Of a stretch of 64,000 nt of DNA, positions 31,750 through 39,662 are shown piece after piece. The notes beneath the pieces were generated by a model. That model was not told where the DNA came from. It searched no databases and worked only from the letters and a program-made list of their open reading frames with translations. This DNA comes from Bacillota bacterium (GTDB lineage: Bacteria; Bacillota; Negativicutes; Sporomusales; UBA7701). The position numbers and the translations under genes are program-made. The DNA is taken from the NCBI GenBank assembly GCA_023415775.1, contig JAEZJM010000011.1:37791-101790 (forward strand), given 5' to 3'. Each line of letters begins with the position of its first letter. Within the stretch, counting starts at the first letter, position 1.

Positions 31750-32820
31750 ATGAAGCGAGTGTCCAAGGAGCTTATGAAGGGGAACGAGGCCATCGGCGAA
31801 GCGGCGATCCGCGCCGGCTGCAAATTGTTCTTCGGTTATCCGATAACCCCTTCGACCGAGATTGTCGAGTATCTGTCGAAGCATCTTCCCAAGGCGGGCG
31901 GCACCGTCCTGCAGGGCGAAGATGAAGTCGCTTCGATCAATATGTGTTACGGCGCCGCGACGACGGGCGCGAGGGTTATGACGGCTTCTTCCAGCCCGGG
32001 GTTCAGCCTCAAGCAGGAGGGCATGTCGTATTTGGCCGCGGCCGAGCTGCCGGTGGTCGTGGTGAACGTCAACCGCACGGGCCCCGGCCTCGGCGGGCTG
32101 GGACCGTCCCAGTCGGATTATTTCCAGTGCACGAAGGGCGGCGGGCACGGCGGCTACCGACAGATCGTGCTGGCGCCGTCGAAGGGCCAGGAGCTGTACG
32201 ATTTCACGATGGAGGCTTTCGATCTCGCTGATAAGTACCGGACGCCGGTGGTCATCCTGTCCGACGGTTTTCTCGGCCAGATGATGGAACCGGTGGAACT
32301 TAAAAAACGGCCCAAGGCCGACCTGCCGGCCAAGGACTGGGCGGTGGGCGGCTGCAAAGGCCGGGCCAAGCGCAAGATCGCCAGCTATGCCCTCACCAAC
32401 GAGATCGGCGAGGCCAACAACCTCCATTGGGAGGCTAAGTTCGCCGAGATGAAGGACAGTCTGCAGCGCTGGGAGTCGTTCCACGCCGAGGACGCCGAGT
32501 ATCTTATCGTCGGCTACGGCACATGCGGCCGCATCGCCAAGAGCGTGGTGCTGAAGGCCCGCAAGCAGGGCCTCAAGGTGGGGCTGATCCGCCCGATCAC
32601 TCTCTGGCCGTTCCCGGAGGAGGCGTTCGCCAACCTGGACGGCGTGAAGGGCATCCTGACGGTGGAGCTCAACTTCGGCCAGATGGTCGAGGATGTGAAG
32701 CTGGCGGTCGAATGCCGTACGCCGGTATATTTCCATAACCGTCTGGGCGGCATGCTGCCCAGCGAGAACGAAATTCTGCGCAAGCTTGGCCAGGTCTTCG
32801 ATCTGGCGGTGGAGGTGTAA
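31750..32820 (+). CDS. vorB: 2-oxoacid:ferredoxin oxidoreductase alpha subunit (VorB/KorA type)
   Basis: 356 residues: pyrimidine-binding domain ('FFGYPITPSTEIVEYL', 'GEDEVASINMCYGAATTGAR') and a transketolase C-terminal-like domain ('GLIRPITLWPFPEEAF'). It forms the TPP site with the beta subunit. Linked to ptb and buk, so a branched-chain (2-oxoisovalerate) substrate is plausible but 2-oxobutyrate or others are possible. Compare the longer operon at 48398. Confidence 0.88.
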   Translation: MKRVSKELMKGNEAIGEAAIRAGCKLFFGYPITPSTEIVEYLSKHLPKAGGTVLQGEDEVASINMCYGAATTGARVMTASSSPGFSLKQEGMSYLAAAELPVVVVNVNRTGPGLGGLGPSQSDYFQCTKGGGHGGYRQIVLAPSKGQELYDFTMEAFDLADKYRTPVVILSDGFLGQMMEPVELKKRPKADLPAKDWAVGGCKGRAKRKIASYALTNEIGEANNLHWEAKFAEMKDSLQRWESFHAEDAEYLIVGYGTCGRIAKSVVLKARKQGLKVGLIRPITLWPFPEEAFANLDGVKGILTVELNFGQMVEDVKLAVECRTPVYFHNRLGGMLPSENEILRKLGQVFDLAVEV

Positions 32821-32824
32821 CAGC

Positions 32825-33577
32825 GTGCAAAGAGTATTCGGCCGACCCAAAGGCCTTACGGAACTGCCTTTCCATTACTGCCCCGGTTGCACCCACGGCA
32901 TCGTCCACCGTCTGATCGGCGAGGTGCTGGAGGAGCTTGACATCATCGGCGATACCATCGGCGTTTCGCCGGTAGGCTGCGCCGGTTTCTCCCTCGATTT
33001 CTTCGCCTGCGATTTCGTGGGCGCCGCCCACGGCCGCGCTCAGGCGGTGGCTACGGGCATCAAACGGGCCCTGCCCGACAAGATGGTCTTCACTTATCAG
33101 GGGGACGGCGACATCGCCGCGATCGGCACCGCTCACGCCATCCATGTGGCGGCCCGCGGCGAGAAGATTACTTCGATCATGGTCAATAACGCGGTGTTCG
33201 GCATGACCGGCGGCCAGATGGCGCCGACGACGATCGGCGGCCAGATAACGACGACCAGCCCTTACGGCCGCGACTGCGCTCAGGTGGGCGCACCCATCGA
33301 TATGCCCAAGACGGTGGCGACCTTGAGCGGTGCGGTGTATGTGGCCGCCTGTTCGGTCGATACGCCGAAGAATATCATCCAGGCCAAGAAGTGCCTGAAG
33401 AAGGCTTTCCAGGTGCAGCAGGCCGGGCTGGGGTACGCGCTTGTCAGCATCCTGTCGACCTGCCCGACCAACTGGGGCCTGTCGCCGGCCGACAGCCTGA
33501 AGTGGCTGCAGGAGAATATGCTGCCGGTGTACGAGATGGGCGAGCTGAAGATGACCGAGGAGGTGAAGGCGCTATGA
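32825..33577 (+). CDS. vorA: 2-oxoacid:ferredoxin oxidoreductase beta subunit (TPP-binding)
   Basis: 250 residues: 'FHYCPGCTHGIVHRL' near the N-terminus, TPP/Mg motif 'GDGDIAAIGTAHAIHVAARGEKITSIMVNN', 'GMTGGQMAPTT'. GTG 32825 is 4 bases after the alpha stop; upstream in-frame codons lie inside the alpha gene. Decarboxylates the 2-oxoacid and transfers the acyl group to CoA with alpha and gamma. Confidence 0.9.
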   Translation: MQRVFGRPKGLTELPFHYCPGCTHGIVHRLIGEVLEELDIIGDTIGVSPVGCAGFSLDFFACDFVGAAHGRAQAVATGIKRALPDKMVFTYQGDGDIAAIGTAHAIHVAARGEKITSIMVNNAVFGMTGGQMAPTTIGGQITTTSPYGRDCAQVGAPIDMPKTVATLSGAVYVAACSVDTPKNIIQAKKCLKKAFQVQQAGLGYALVSILSTCPTNWGLSPADSLKWLQENMLPVYEMGELKMTEEVKAL

Positions 33578-34104
33578 TGGATAAAATTCTGCTGGCCGGT
33601 TTCGGCGGCCAGGGCGTCATGTTCATCGGCAAGATCCTCACCTACGCCGGCATGCTGGATGGACGCGAGGTGTGCTGGATTCCTTCCTACGGTCCCGAGA
33701 TGCGCGGCGGCACCGCCAACTGCTCGGTGCTGATTTCGGGCGAGGAGATCCATTCCCCGGTTATCGAGTACGCCGATTTCGCTATCGTTTTGAACCAGCC
33801 GTCGTACGACAAGTTCCTGCCGCGCGTCAAACCGGGCGGGGTGCTGGTGGCGAACAGTTCGATCATTTCCACGGCCGAGAAGCGCGACGATATCGAGATT
33901 ATCGCCGTGCCGGCGGGGGAGATGGCCAACGAGCTGGGCAACGCCAGCCTGGCGAATATGGTTTGCCTGGGGGCGCTGCTGCCCAAGCTGACGATGGTCG
34001 ATCTGGCCAGTGTGGAGAAGGCTGTGAGCGCCGTTGTCGGCAAGAAGAAGCCCGAGCTTTACGAGCTTAATCTGGCGGCGGTGCGGAAGGGTCTCGGTAC
34101 ATGA
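33574..34104 (+). CDS. vorC: 2-oxoacid:ferredoxin oxidoreductase gamma subunit
   Basis: 176 residues: 'LAGFGGQGVMFIGKILTYAGMLDGREVCWIPSYGPEMRGGTANCSV', the gamma-subunit signature. ATG 33574 overlaps the beta stop (ATGA), so translation is coupled. The next gene also overlaps it by 4 bases. Confidence 0.9.
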   Translation: MMDKILLAGFGGQGVMFIGKILTYAGMLDGREVCWIPSYGPEMRGGTANCSVLISGEEIHSPVIEYADFAIVLNQPSYDKFLPRVKPGGVLVANSSIISTAEKRDDIEIIAVPAGEMANELGNASLANMVCLGALLPKLTMVDLASVEKAVSAVVGKKKPELYELNLAAVRKGLGT

Positions 34105-34781
34105 GGTCTGGGGATTTCCTCTGGCTGGCTGGCCTGGGCGTCATCGCCCTTCTTCTGGCGCTGCCCGATACCCGTCAGGCGTTCGTCGCCCTCAATACTG
34201 CTTACCCTTATATGATGGGGTTCGCCAAGTTCGTCGTGCTGGCCACGATGGGCGAGCTGCTGGCTTTAAGGATAACGGTCGGACAGTGGCGGCGGCCGGT
34301 CGGCCTCTGGATGCGGGCCGCGGTGTGGGGCGTGCTGGGGATGGCGATAACGCTGATGTTCCAGGTGTTCAGCGCCGGGGTGGTCGCGACGATCGCGAAG
34401 GGGATGCTGCCGGGCGGCTACAGCGCGACGGCTACTTTCGTGACCGCCTTCCTGATCAGCACGGTGATGAATCTGGCTTTCGCGCCGACCTTCATGGCTT
34501 TCCACCGCGTCACCGATACGTATATCGACCTGGCCGACGGTAAGCTGGCCAACCTGGCGAGGGTGGACCTGAAGACGGTGATAGGCCGCATCGACTGGCA
34601 CGGGTTCGTGAGCTTCGTGGTTATCAGGACGCTGCCGCTGTTCTGGATTCCGGCCCATACGGTGACGTTTTTGCTGCCGCCCGAGTTCCGGGTGCTGATG
34701 GCGGCTTTTCTGTCGATCGCGCTGGGAGGGATATTGGCGTTCGCCAAGCGGAAACCCCCGGCGATACGAAGAGTGAAGTAA
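34101..34781 (+). CDS. Integral membrane protein, possibly Mpv17/PMP22-like
   Basis: 226 residues with four to five transmembrane segments. The last part, 'FWIPAHTVTFLLPPEFRVL' followed by a small-residue helix, is reminiscent of the Mpv17/PMP22 C-terminal pattern, but the match is weak. Its start overlaps vorC by 4 bases, so it is translated with the oxidoreductase. A transport or acid-tolerance role linked to the pathway is only a guess. Confidence 0.55.
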   Translation: MRSGDFLWLAGLGVIALLLALPDTRQAFVALNTAYPYMMGFAKFVVLATMGELLALRITVGQWRRPVGLWMRAAVWGVLGMAITLMFQVFSAGVVATIAKGMLPGGYSATATFVTAFLISTVMNLAFAPTFMAFHRVTDTYIDLADGKLANLARVDLKTVIGRIDWHGFVSFVVIRTLPLFWIPAHTVTFLLPPEFRVLMAAFLSIALGGILAFAKRKPPAIRRVK

Positions 34782-34783
34782 CA

Positions 34784-34822
34784 GGAACCCCCCGTCCGGG
34801 CTTATCCGGACGGGGGGTTCTT
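34784..34822 (+). terminator. Intrinsic terminator of the buk-ptb-vor region
   Basis: GAACCCCCCGTCCGG/CCGGACGGGGGGTTC perfect stem followed by TT and A+T-rich sequence. Confidence 0.85.
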
Positions 34823-34834
34823 ATTGATTTGCCG

Positions 34835-35047
34835 CGGCCGTTCAGAAGTGCCCAGATGCACGTCCTGATTACGCAAGCCCTGTCAGCGCATTAGGTCTAA
34901 TGACGATAGTCGTTACGAATTGTGTGCGGGGCGCTCCGAGGACGCGCGAGAAACAACGCAGATGGGCGCCTTCCCGCGCTACTGGCGCGGATAGCTCAAC
35001 TAGGGCTCGGTCTATCGCCCGAGCCAAGTTTCGCTTATCAACGGCCG
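34835..35047. repeat. Palindromic intergenic repeat, copy 3 (variant B with insertion)
   Basis: 213 bp. Outer arms GCGGCCGTTCAGAAG and CGCTTATCAACGGCCGC; inner left part matches copy 1. About 60 bp carrying its own GGGCTCGG/CGCCCGAGCC hairpin lies between the inner and outer right arms. The right end runs into the minus-strand gene at 35038 and supplies its last codons and stop. Confidence 0.8.
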
Positions 35048-35379
35048 CTGAGTTTTTGGTGGAAGATATAAAGGGCGCCGGTTATTATGAACGGCAGGCC
35101 GTAGACGAGGGCTATCTCCGGGTCGCCGTGGGCGAGGTGGTAGATCGTCATGGCGCCGCCGCCGACGACGAGCAGCCGCCCGCCGGCGGCCTCGGCCCGC
35201 CAGGCGGTGAAGTAGCCGGCGACGGCGATGAGCAGCAGGGGCAGAAAGATAAGCAGGTCTCCGGCGGGAGGGGCGCCGCGCATTAAGGCGGGGATGCCTT
35301 CGCCGGCGAAGAAGGACAGGAAGCAGGCGGTGGCCAGCGCGCCGAGAACTCTGGCCGACCACAGCAGGAAGAGCCCCAT
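35038..35379 (-). CDS. Small membrane protein, 113 residues
   Basis: Four hydrophobic segments (about 5-25, 40-57, 66-78 and 90-106) and no catalytic motif. Family not recognised with confidence; it resembles short DUF-type inner-membrane proteins. The final 'SGR' and TGA lie within the repeat end (CGGCCGTTGATAAG), so the repeat may have replaced the original C-terminus. Confidence 0.6.
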   Translation of the reverse strand: MGLFLLWSARVLGALATACFLSFFAGEGIPALMRGAPPAGDLLIFLPLLLIAVAGYFTAWRAEAAGGRLLVVGGGAMTIYHLAHGDPEIALVYGLPFIITGALYIFHQKLSGR

Positions 35380-35487
35380 GAACCGTCACCTCCGCACTAT
35401 ATATTTATTTTACCATGAGCGGGAAGATTCCGCCAAAGCGGTAGCGGCCGCGGCGAAGAAAAACCGGTCGGCGAGAGGCGGACGGGG

Positions 35488-35516
35488 AAGAGCCGCACAA
35501 TTGGTGTGCGGCTCTT
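35488..35516 (-). terminator. Hairpin downstream of the locus-2 peptide gene
   Basis: AAGAGCCGCACA/TGTGCGGCTCTT perfect stem with an ATTGG loop. It lacks a long U run, so termination is probable but not certain. The rest of 35380-35539 shows nothing else. Confidence 0.55.
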
Positions 35517-35539
35517 TACACAGGGGGGCTATGGCGTAT

Positions 35540-35929
35540 TTAACGGGGGAAGCACATGGGATTGCAGCCGGGGCCGCAGCCGGGGCCGCAGCGCGGCCGG
35601 CAGCGGGGATTGCAGCCGGTGACGGGGAAGCAGAAACGGGGGGGGCAGCCGGGATTGCAGCGCGGGTTGCAGAACCGCGGATTGCAGAACCGGGGCCGGC
35701 AGACGGGGGAGCAGGCGGTGGGGGGGCAGAAGGGACGACAGTTGGGGTTGCAGCCCGGCGGCGTGCTGACGGGGTTGCAGCGCGGCCGGCAGTTGGGGAA
35801 GCAGGGTGTGCCGGTGGGCGGGCAGCCGATGAGCTGCTGCCGGTCGTCGTCGTATTCGCTCCAGTCGTCATCCCATTCGGTCATTTCCGGGCTTTCCCAT
35901 TTGGGACGATTGAGTTTTTCGTCGGACAT
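35540..35929 (-). CDS. Cys-x-Pro-rich RiPP-type precursor peptide (locus 2)
   Basis: 129 residues. Residues 1-35 form an acidic, Trp-containing leader ('EMTEWDDDWSEYDDDR') without Gly-Gly. Residues 36-129 hold 20 Cys, each followed by x-Pro (CPP, CFP, CRP, CNP, CSP or CGP), with Arg and Asn filling most gaps and no Lys. It starts 6 bases after the maturase stop, with its GGGAGGA site inside the maturase's last codons. Core grammar matches the locus-1 peptides. I do not recognise a named family. A cysteine-rich structural protein is the alternative. Confidence 0.8.
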   Translation of the reverse strand: MSDEKLNRPKWESPEMTEWDDDWSEYDDDRQQLIGCPPTGTPCFPNCRPRCNPVSTPPGCNPNCRPFCPPTACSPVCRPRFCNPRFCNPRCNPGCPPRFCFPVTGCNPRCRPRCGPGCGPGCNPMCFPR

Positions 35930-35935
35930 GCGGGT

Positions 35936-37171
35936 TCATTCCTCCCATTTTCCAGTGTAGGGATTGTACGGGCAATCCACCGAGCAGGCCAACCAGCGCT
36001 TGGCGGAGTCCGACCCCTGGGCCAGCGGCCGGCAGTCGGTGCAGGCGTAACGGTATTCGCAGTCTTTGCATTTTTCGACTTTGTCTTTGGTGGTGTGCCA
36101 GCATTGCTGGAGACGCTGCCCGTTAAGTATGTCGGCGAGGGGCGAGGCGAGTATATTGCCGCAGATTTCGCTGCGAGCGAAGATGCAGGGGATGACGTCG
36201 CCGCCGGCGGTGACGGCGATTTTGCCGGCGAGGCAGGTGTGACAGTGCTGCGCTTTGGCGAAGCTGTCGGGGTCGGTGTAGAAGGGCGGCCGGATGGGTG
36301 TTTTGGCGTAGGCTGCGGGGAGGAGGTCCTTGTCGTCGCCGCGCCCGGTGGGGCGGACGACGTCGGGAGGAGTGACTTCGACGCCGAGTTTGGCGCACAG
36401 GTCCATGATGTTTTTGGCTTCGTTTTCGTTGGCTTTCATGATTATGGAGGCGATGCGCAGGGGCACTTTGGCGGCGAGGATTTTGTCGACGGCGGCCGTA
36501 GTTTTTGCGAAGCTGCCGGGGTTCAGGGTGACGCGGTCGTGGACGGCGGCGCTGTCGGCGTAGATGGTTGTGGCGATGTTGACGCCGTGCTGTTTGCAGA
36601 AGGCGACGCAGTCGTCGTCGATGAGGGTGGCATTTGTGAAGATTTCGATGAAGTCGAAGTTTTCGGCGCGGGCTTTTTCTACAAGCTCCCGCCAGCGGGG
36701 GTAGAGGAGGGGCTCGCCGCCGATGAACTGGATGGCGGCGGCGCCGGCGGCGCGGGCTTCGGCGATGAGGGAAAGCCACCGCGAATGGGGCACGGCGTCG
36801 CTGTCGGCGCAGGGTCCGCTGGTGGCGTAGCAGTGGAGACATCTGTTGTTGCAGGCGGAGGTGAGTTCGAGCCACAGGAAGTTGAGTTTGGGCGGTTCGG
36901 CGGCCGGGGGCTCTGTACTAACGGCGGCCGGTTTGTCGAGGTAGAACGACCCCAGGCCCATTTCGGCGAGGCGGTGGAGGAAGTCGACAAAGGCTTTGTC
37001 TTCGGGGGCGTGTATGTCCAGGACATCCTCCAGGGGGCTTTGCTGGCAGGCGAGGAGGAGTTGAAGGGCGCCCTGGTTGATCGACAGGACTTTGCCTGTT
37101 TGCAGGTTGTAGACGGCGCCGCGGCGGGCGCCGGCGACCAGCCGGCAGTATTCCTGTAGCCGGTAGAACAA
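35936..37171 (-). CDS. Radical SAM/SPASM peptide maturase (locus 2)
   Basis: 411 residues. Residues 1-85 resemble a PqqD-like peptide-binding domain. The radical SAM motif CNNRCLHC has Cys at 107, 111 and 114, then 'FIGGEP' and 'IFTNATLID'. The SPASM region includes 'CHTCLAGKIAVTAGGDVIPC' and 'CKDCEYRYACTDCRP', and the chain ends 'NPYTGKWEE'. Shared end motifs ('CRDCEFRYACHDCRP', 'DPYSGEWED') show it is a paralogue of 20902-22098. TTG start with GGGGGA upstream. Gene order (enzyme then peptide) is the reverse of locus 1. Confidence 0.9.
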   Translation of the reverse strand: MFYRLQEYCRLVAGARRGAVYNLQTGKVLSINQGALQLLLACQQSPLEDVLDIHAPEDKAFVDFLHRLAEMGLGSFYLDKPAAVSTEPPAAEPPKLNFLWLELTSACNNRCLHCYATSGPCADSDAVPHSRWLSLIAEARAAGAAAIQFIGGEPLLYPRWRELVEKARAENFDFIEIFTNATLIDDDCVAFCKQHGVNIATTIYADSAAVHDRVTLNPGSFAKTTAAVDKILAAKVPLRIASIIMKANENEAKNIMDLCAKLGVEVTPPDVVRPTGRGDDKDLLPAAYAKTPIRPPFYTDPDSFAKAQHCHTCLAGKIAVTAGGDVIPCIFARSEICGNILASPLADILNGQRLQQCWHTTKDKVEKCKDCEYRYACTDCRPLAQGSDSAKRWLACSVDCPYNPYTGKWEE

Positions 37172-37339
37172 CAGAATTCCCCCTTTTGCGCGTTTGGTAC
37201 ATAATATGCTACCGGTTTTCTCTTGGTGCCTATAGGAGGTGGGGGGAGAGGCGGGCGGCTAAAAGGGATAATTTTCTCGCGGCGGTTATGTTGACAGGCG
37301 GGGAAAAATCCGCTATAATAACCCTTGTTCCCGAAACAT

Positions 37340-37414
37340 GCGGAAGTAGCTCAGTGGTAGAGCATCGCCTTGCCAAGGCGAGGGTCGCGAGTTCGAATCT
37401 CGTTTTCCGCTCCA
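37340..37414 (+). tRNA. tRNA-Gly(GCC)
   Basis: Acceptor GCGGAAG/TTTCCGC, anticodon GCC in loop TTGCCAA, T-arm GCGAG-TTCGAAT-CTCGT, encoded CCA. Confidence 0.97.
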
Positions 37415-37417
37415 CGA

Positions 37418-37450
37418 GAAAACCCCCGGATTTTACATCCGGGGGTTTTC
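37418..37450 (+). terminator. tRNA-Gly terminator
   Basis: GAAAACCCCCGGAT/ATCCGGGGGTTTTC perfect stem with T run. A partial relic of the repeat family (CGCTTATCAACGGCTG near 37523-37538) lies downstream. Confidence 0.88.
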
Positions 37451-37545
37451 GGTTATTGAGTTTCGCTGCGGCCGGCTGTGAACCGCGGTATCGGCTCAGG
37501 CCGTGCGGAAGACCCGGGGGGGCGCTTATCAACGGCTGTAATTAC

Positions 37546-37575
37546 TTGATTTTTAGGCAATTATTATGGTATCAT
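37546..37575 (+). promoter_or_regulatory. Probable tig promoter
   Basis: TTGATT (37546-37551), 18-base spacer, TATCAT (37570-37575), about 90 bases before the tig ATG. Confidence 0.5.
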
Positions 37576-37663
37576 ATAATTCATGGCATATTTGGCGGAA
37601 TAAATCGCACCGCTGGTAATACTAAGCCTGAATCATAATTAAATAAGGAGGCAACACGAATCT

Positions 37664-38953
37664 ATGAAAGTTTCTGCAGAAAAGATCGACGCCCATAAGA
37701 TGGTCCTGGAGCTTGAGGTGCCGCAGTCCGAGGTGGCGAAGGCGGTTGATAAGGCTTATCATAAATTGGCCGCTAAGGTTAATATTCCCGGTTTCCGCAA
37801 GGGCAAGGTGCCCCGTAAGGTTCTGGAGATGCGCCTGGGCAAGACGGCGCTGCTGGACGAGGCGTTCGAGCTGCTGGCGACGCCGGCTTATATGAAGGCT
37901 CTTGAGGAGCAGGATCTCGAGCCGGTTACCCGCCCGGAAATCGAGGTTGTCACGTTCGAGGAAGATAAGCCGCTGGTGTTCAAGGCGACGTTTGTCGTCA
38001 AACCGGTTATCGAGCTTGGCGAGTATAAAGGTCTCAAGGTGGAGAAGCCGGCGGTGACGGTCGCCCCGGAGGAAGTTGACAAGCAGATCGAGAATCTCCG
38101 CATGCGCCACGCCAAGATGGTGGTTGCCGAGGGTGCCGCCCTGGCGAAGGGCGATTTCGCGATTATCGATTTCGAGGGCTTCATCGACGGAGTGCCGTTC
38201 AAGGGCGGCGAGGGCAAGGGTTACCCGCTGGAAATCGGCTCCGGCAGTTTCATCCCCGGATTCGAGGATCAGCTCCTTGGCGCCAAGGCCGGCGAGGAGC
38301 GCGTTGTGAAGGTGGATTTCCCTGCTGAGTACATGGCGCCTGAGCTGGCCGGCAAGTCGGCCGAGTTCAAGGTGAAGGTCAACGATGTCAAGCGCCGGGA
38401 GATACCTGCCGTGGACGCCGAGTTCGTCAAGGAAGTCAGCGACTTTGACAGTGTAGAGGAATTAAAGGCCGATATAGAGAATAATTTAAAAAAGGCGGCT
38501 GAGAACAAGGCCGACCGCGAGTACCGCGGCAACGTCATCAAGGCGGCGGTCAACAATTGTACCGTCGATCTCCCCGAAGAGGTAATCGAGAACGAGATCG
38601 ACAGCATGCTGCGGGAGATGGATGTCAATCTCCAGAACCGCGGGATGAGCCTGGCTAAGTATATGGAGGCTACGAAGACGGATTTCGCCATGCTGCGCGC
38701 CAATTATCGCGAGCCGGCGGTGGAAAGCGTCAAGACCGATCTGATGCTTGAGGCGATCGCCAAAGCCGAGAATATCGAGGTCACTGGCGAGGATATGGAA
38801 AAAGAGGTGGCCGCTATGGCTGCCAGCTATCAGGCGCCGGTGGACGAAGTGCGCAAGATTATTTTCGCCGAGGGCCGCATGGAAGCCCTGAGGAGAACGG
38901 TTTTCCGCAAGAAGGCGGCCCAGGTGCTCATCGACAGTGCGGCGGCGGAATAA
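37664..38953 (+). CDS. tig: Trigger factor
   Basis: 429 residues: N-terminal ribosome-binding domain with 'NIPGFRKGKVPRKVLEMR' (about 39-56), an FKBP-type peptidyl-prolyl isomerase domain ('GDFAIIDFEGFIDGVPFKGG', 'GSGSFIPGFEDQLLGAK'; about 160-245) and a helical C-terminal chaperone domain. It catches nascent chains at the exit tunnel. AAGGAGG precedes ATG. It heads the clpP-clpX-lonB-lon cluster. Confidence 0.97.
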   Translation: MKVSAEKIDAHKMVLELEVPQSEVAKAVDKAYHKLAAKVNIPGFRKGKVPRKVLEMRLGKTALLDEAFELLATPAYMKALEEQDLEPVTRPEIEVVTFEEDKPLVFKATFVVKPVIELGEYKGLKVEKPAVTVAPEEVDKQIENLRMRHAKMVVAEGAALAKGDFAIIDFEGFIDGVPFKGGEGKGYPLEIGSGSFIPGFEDQLLGAKAGEERVVKVDFPAEYMAPELAGKSAEFKVKVNDVKRREIPAVDAEFVKEVSDFDSVEELKADIENNLKKAAENKADREYRGNVIKAAVNNCTVDLPEEVIENEIDSMLREMDVNLQNRGMSLAKYMEATKTDFAMLRANYREPAVESVKTDLMLEAIAKAENIEVTGEDMEKEVAAMAASYQAPVDEVRKIIFAEGRMEALRRTVFRKKAAQVLIDSAAAE

Positions 38954-39049
38954 TAGCAAACAATCCGCTGAGATAATATTATAGATATTGACAGTATCTG
39001 ACGATAAATATTATAGGTTGAAAAATACCGGTACCGAGGTGTATAATTA

Positions 39050-39649
39050 ATGAACTTCGTTCCCATAGTTGTCGAGCAATCCAACCGCGGCGAGCGCGCC
39101 TACGATATTTACTCCCGTCTTCTCAAGGACAGGATCGTCTTTATCGGCGGACCGATCGACGATTCGGTGGCAAATGTTATCATCGCGCAGCTGCTTTTCC
39201 TGGAATCCGAGGACCCCGACAAGGACATCCACCTGTATATCAACAGTCCCGGCGGCGTGGTTACCGCCGGCCTGGCGATCTATGACACGATGCAGCATGT
39301 CAAACCCGATGTGTCGACGATCTGCATCGGCCAGGCGGCGAGCATGGGTTCGCTGCTGCTGGCGGCCGGGGCGCCGGGCAAGCGTTTCGCCCTGCCGTTC
39401 TCGCGCATCATGATCCACCAGCCTCATGGCGGCGCTCAAGGTCAGGCTACCGATATCGAGATTCACGCCCGGGAGATTCTGCGGATGCGGGAGATCGGCA
39501 ACGAGATTCTCGTGCGCCACACCGGGCAGTCGCTGGAGAAGATTCAGCGCGATATGGAAAGGGATTTCTTCATGTCGAGCGAGGAGGCCAAGGAGTACGG
39601 CATCATTGATGCCGTTATGGTCCAGCGCCGCAAGGAGATCCCCAAGTAA
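39050..39649 (+). CDS. clpP: ATP-dependent Clp protease proteolytic subunit
   Basis: 199 residues with the serine protease triad: Ser98 in 'GQAASMGS', His123 in 'MIHQPHGG' and an Asp near 172 ('IDAV'). Forms a tetradecamer with ClpX or other ATPases. A promoter-like TTGACA (38988-38993) with A+T-rich -10 sequences near 39009-39017 lies in the gap after tig. The start ATG has a GAGGTG site. clpX follows 13 bases later. Confidence 0.97.
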   Translation: MNFVPIVVEQSNRGERAYDIYSRLLKDRIVFIGGPIDDSVANVIIAQLLFLESEDPDKDIHLYINSPGGVVTAGLAIYDTMQHVKPDVSTICIGQAASMGSLLLAAGAPGKRFALPFSRIMIHQPHGGAQGQATDIEIHAREILRMREIGNEILVRHTGQSLEKIQRDMERDFFMSSEEAKEYGIIDAVMVQRRKEIPK

Positions 39650-39662
39650 TGAGGTGAAAAAG

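Noticed and set aside
34981..35031. tRNA-like stretch GGATAGCTCAACTAGG
   Set aside because: No acceptor, anticodon or T-arm can be formed; it is part of an insertion in repeat copy 3.
35228..37159. 643-codon plus-strand open frame
   Set aside because: Antisense to the radical SAM enzyme and Cys-rich peptide; composition is Gly/Val/Ala repeats without any motif.
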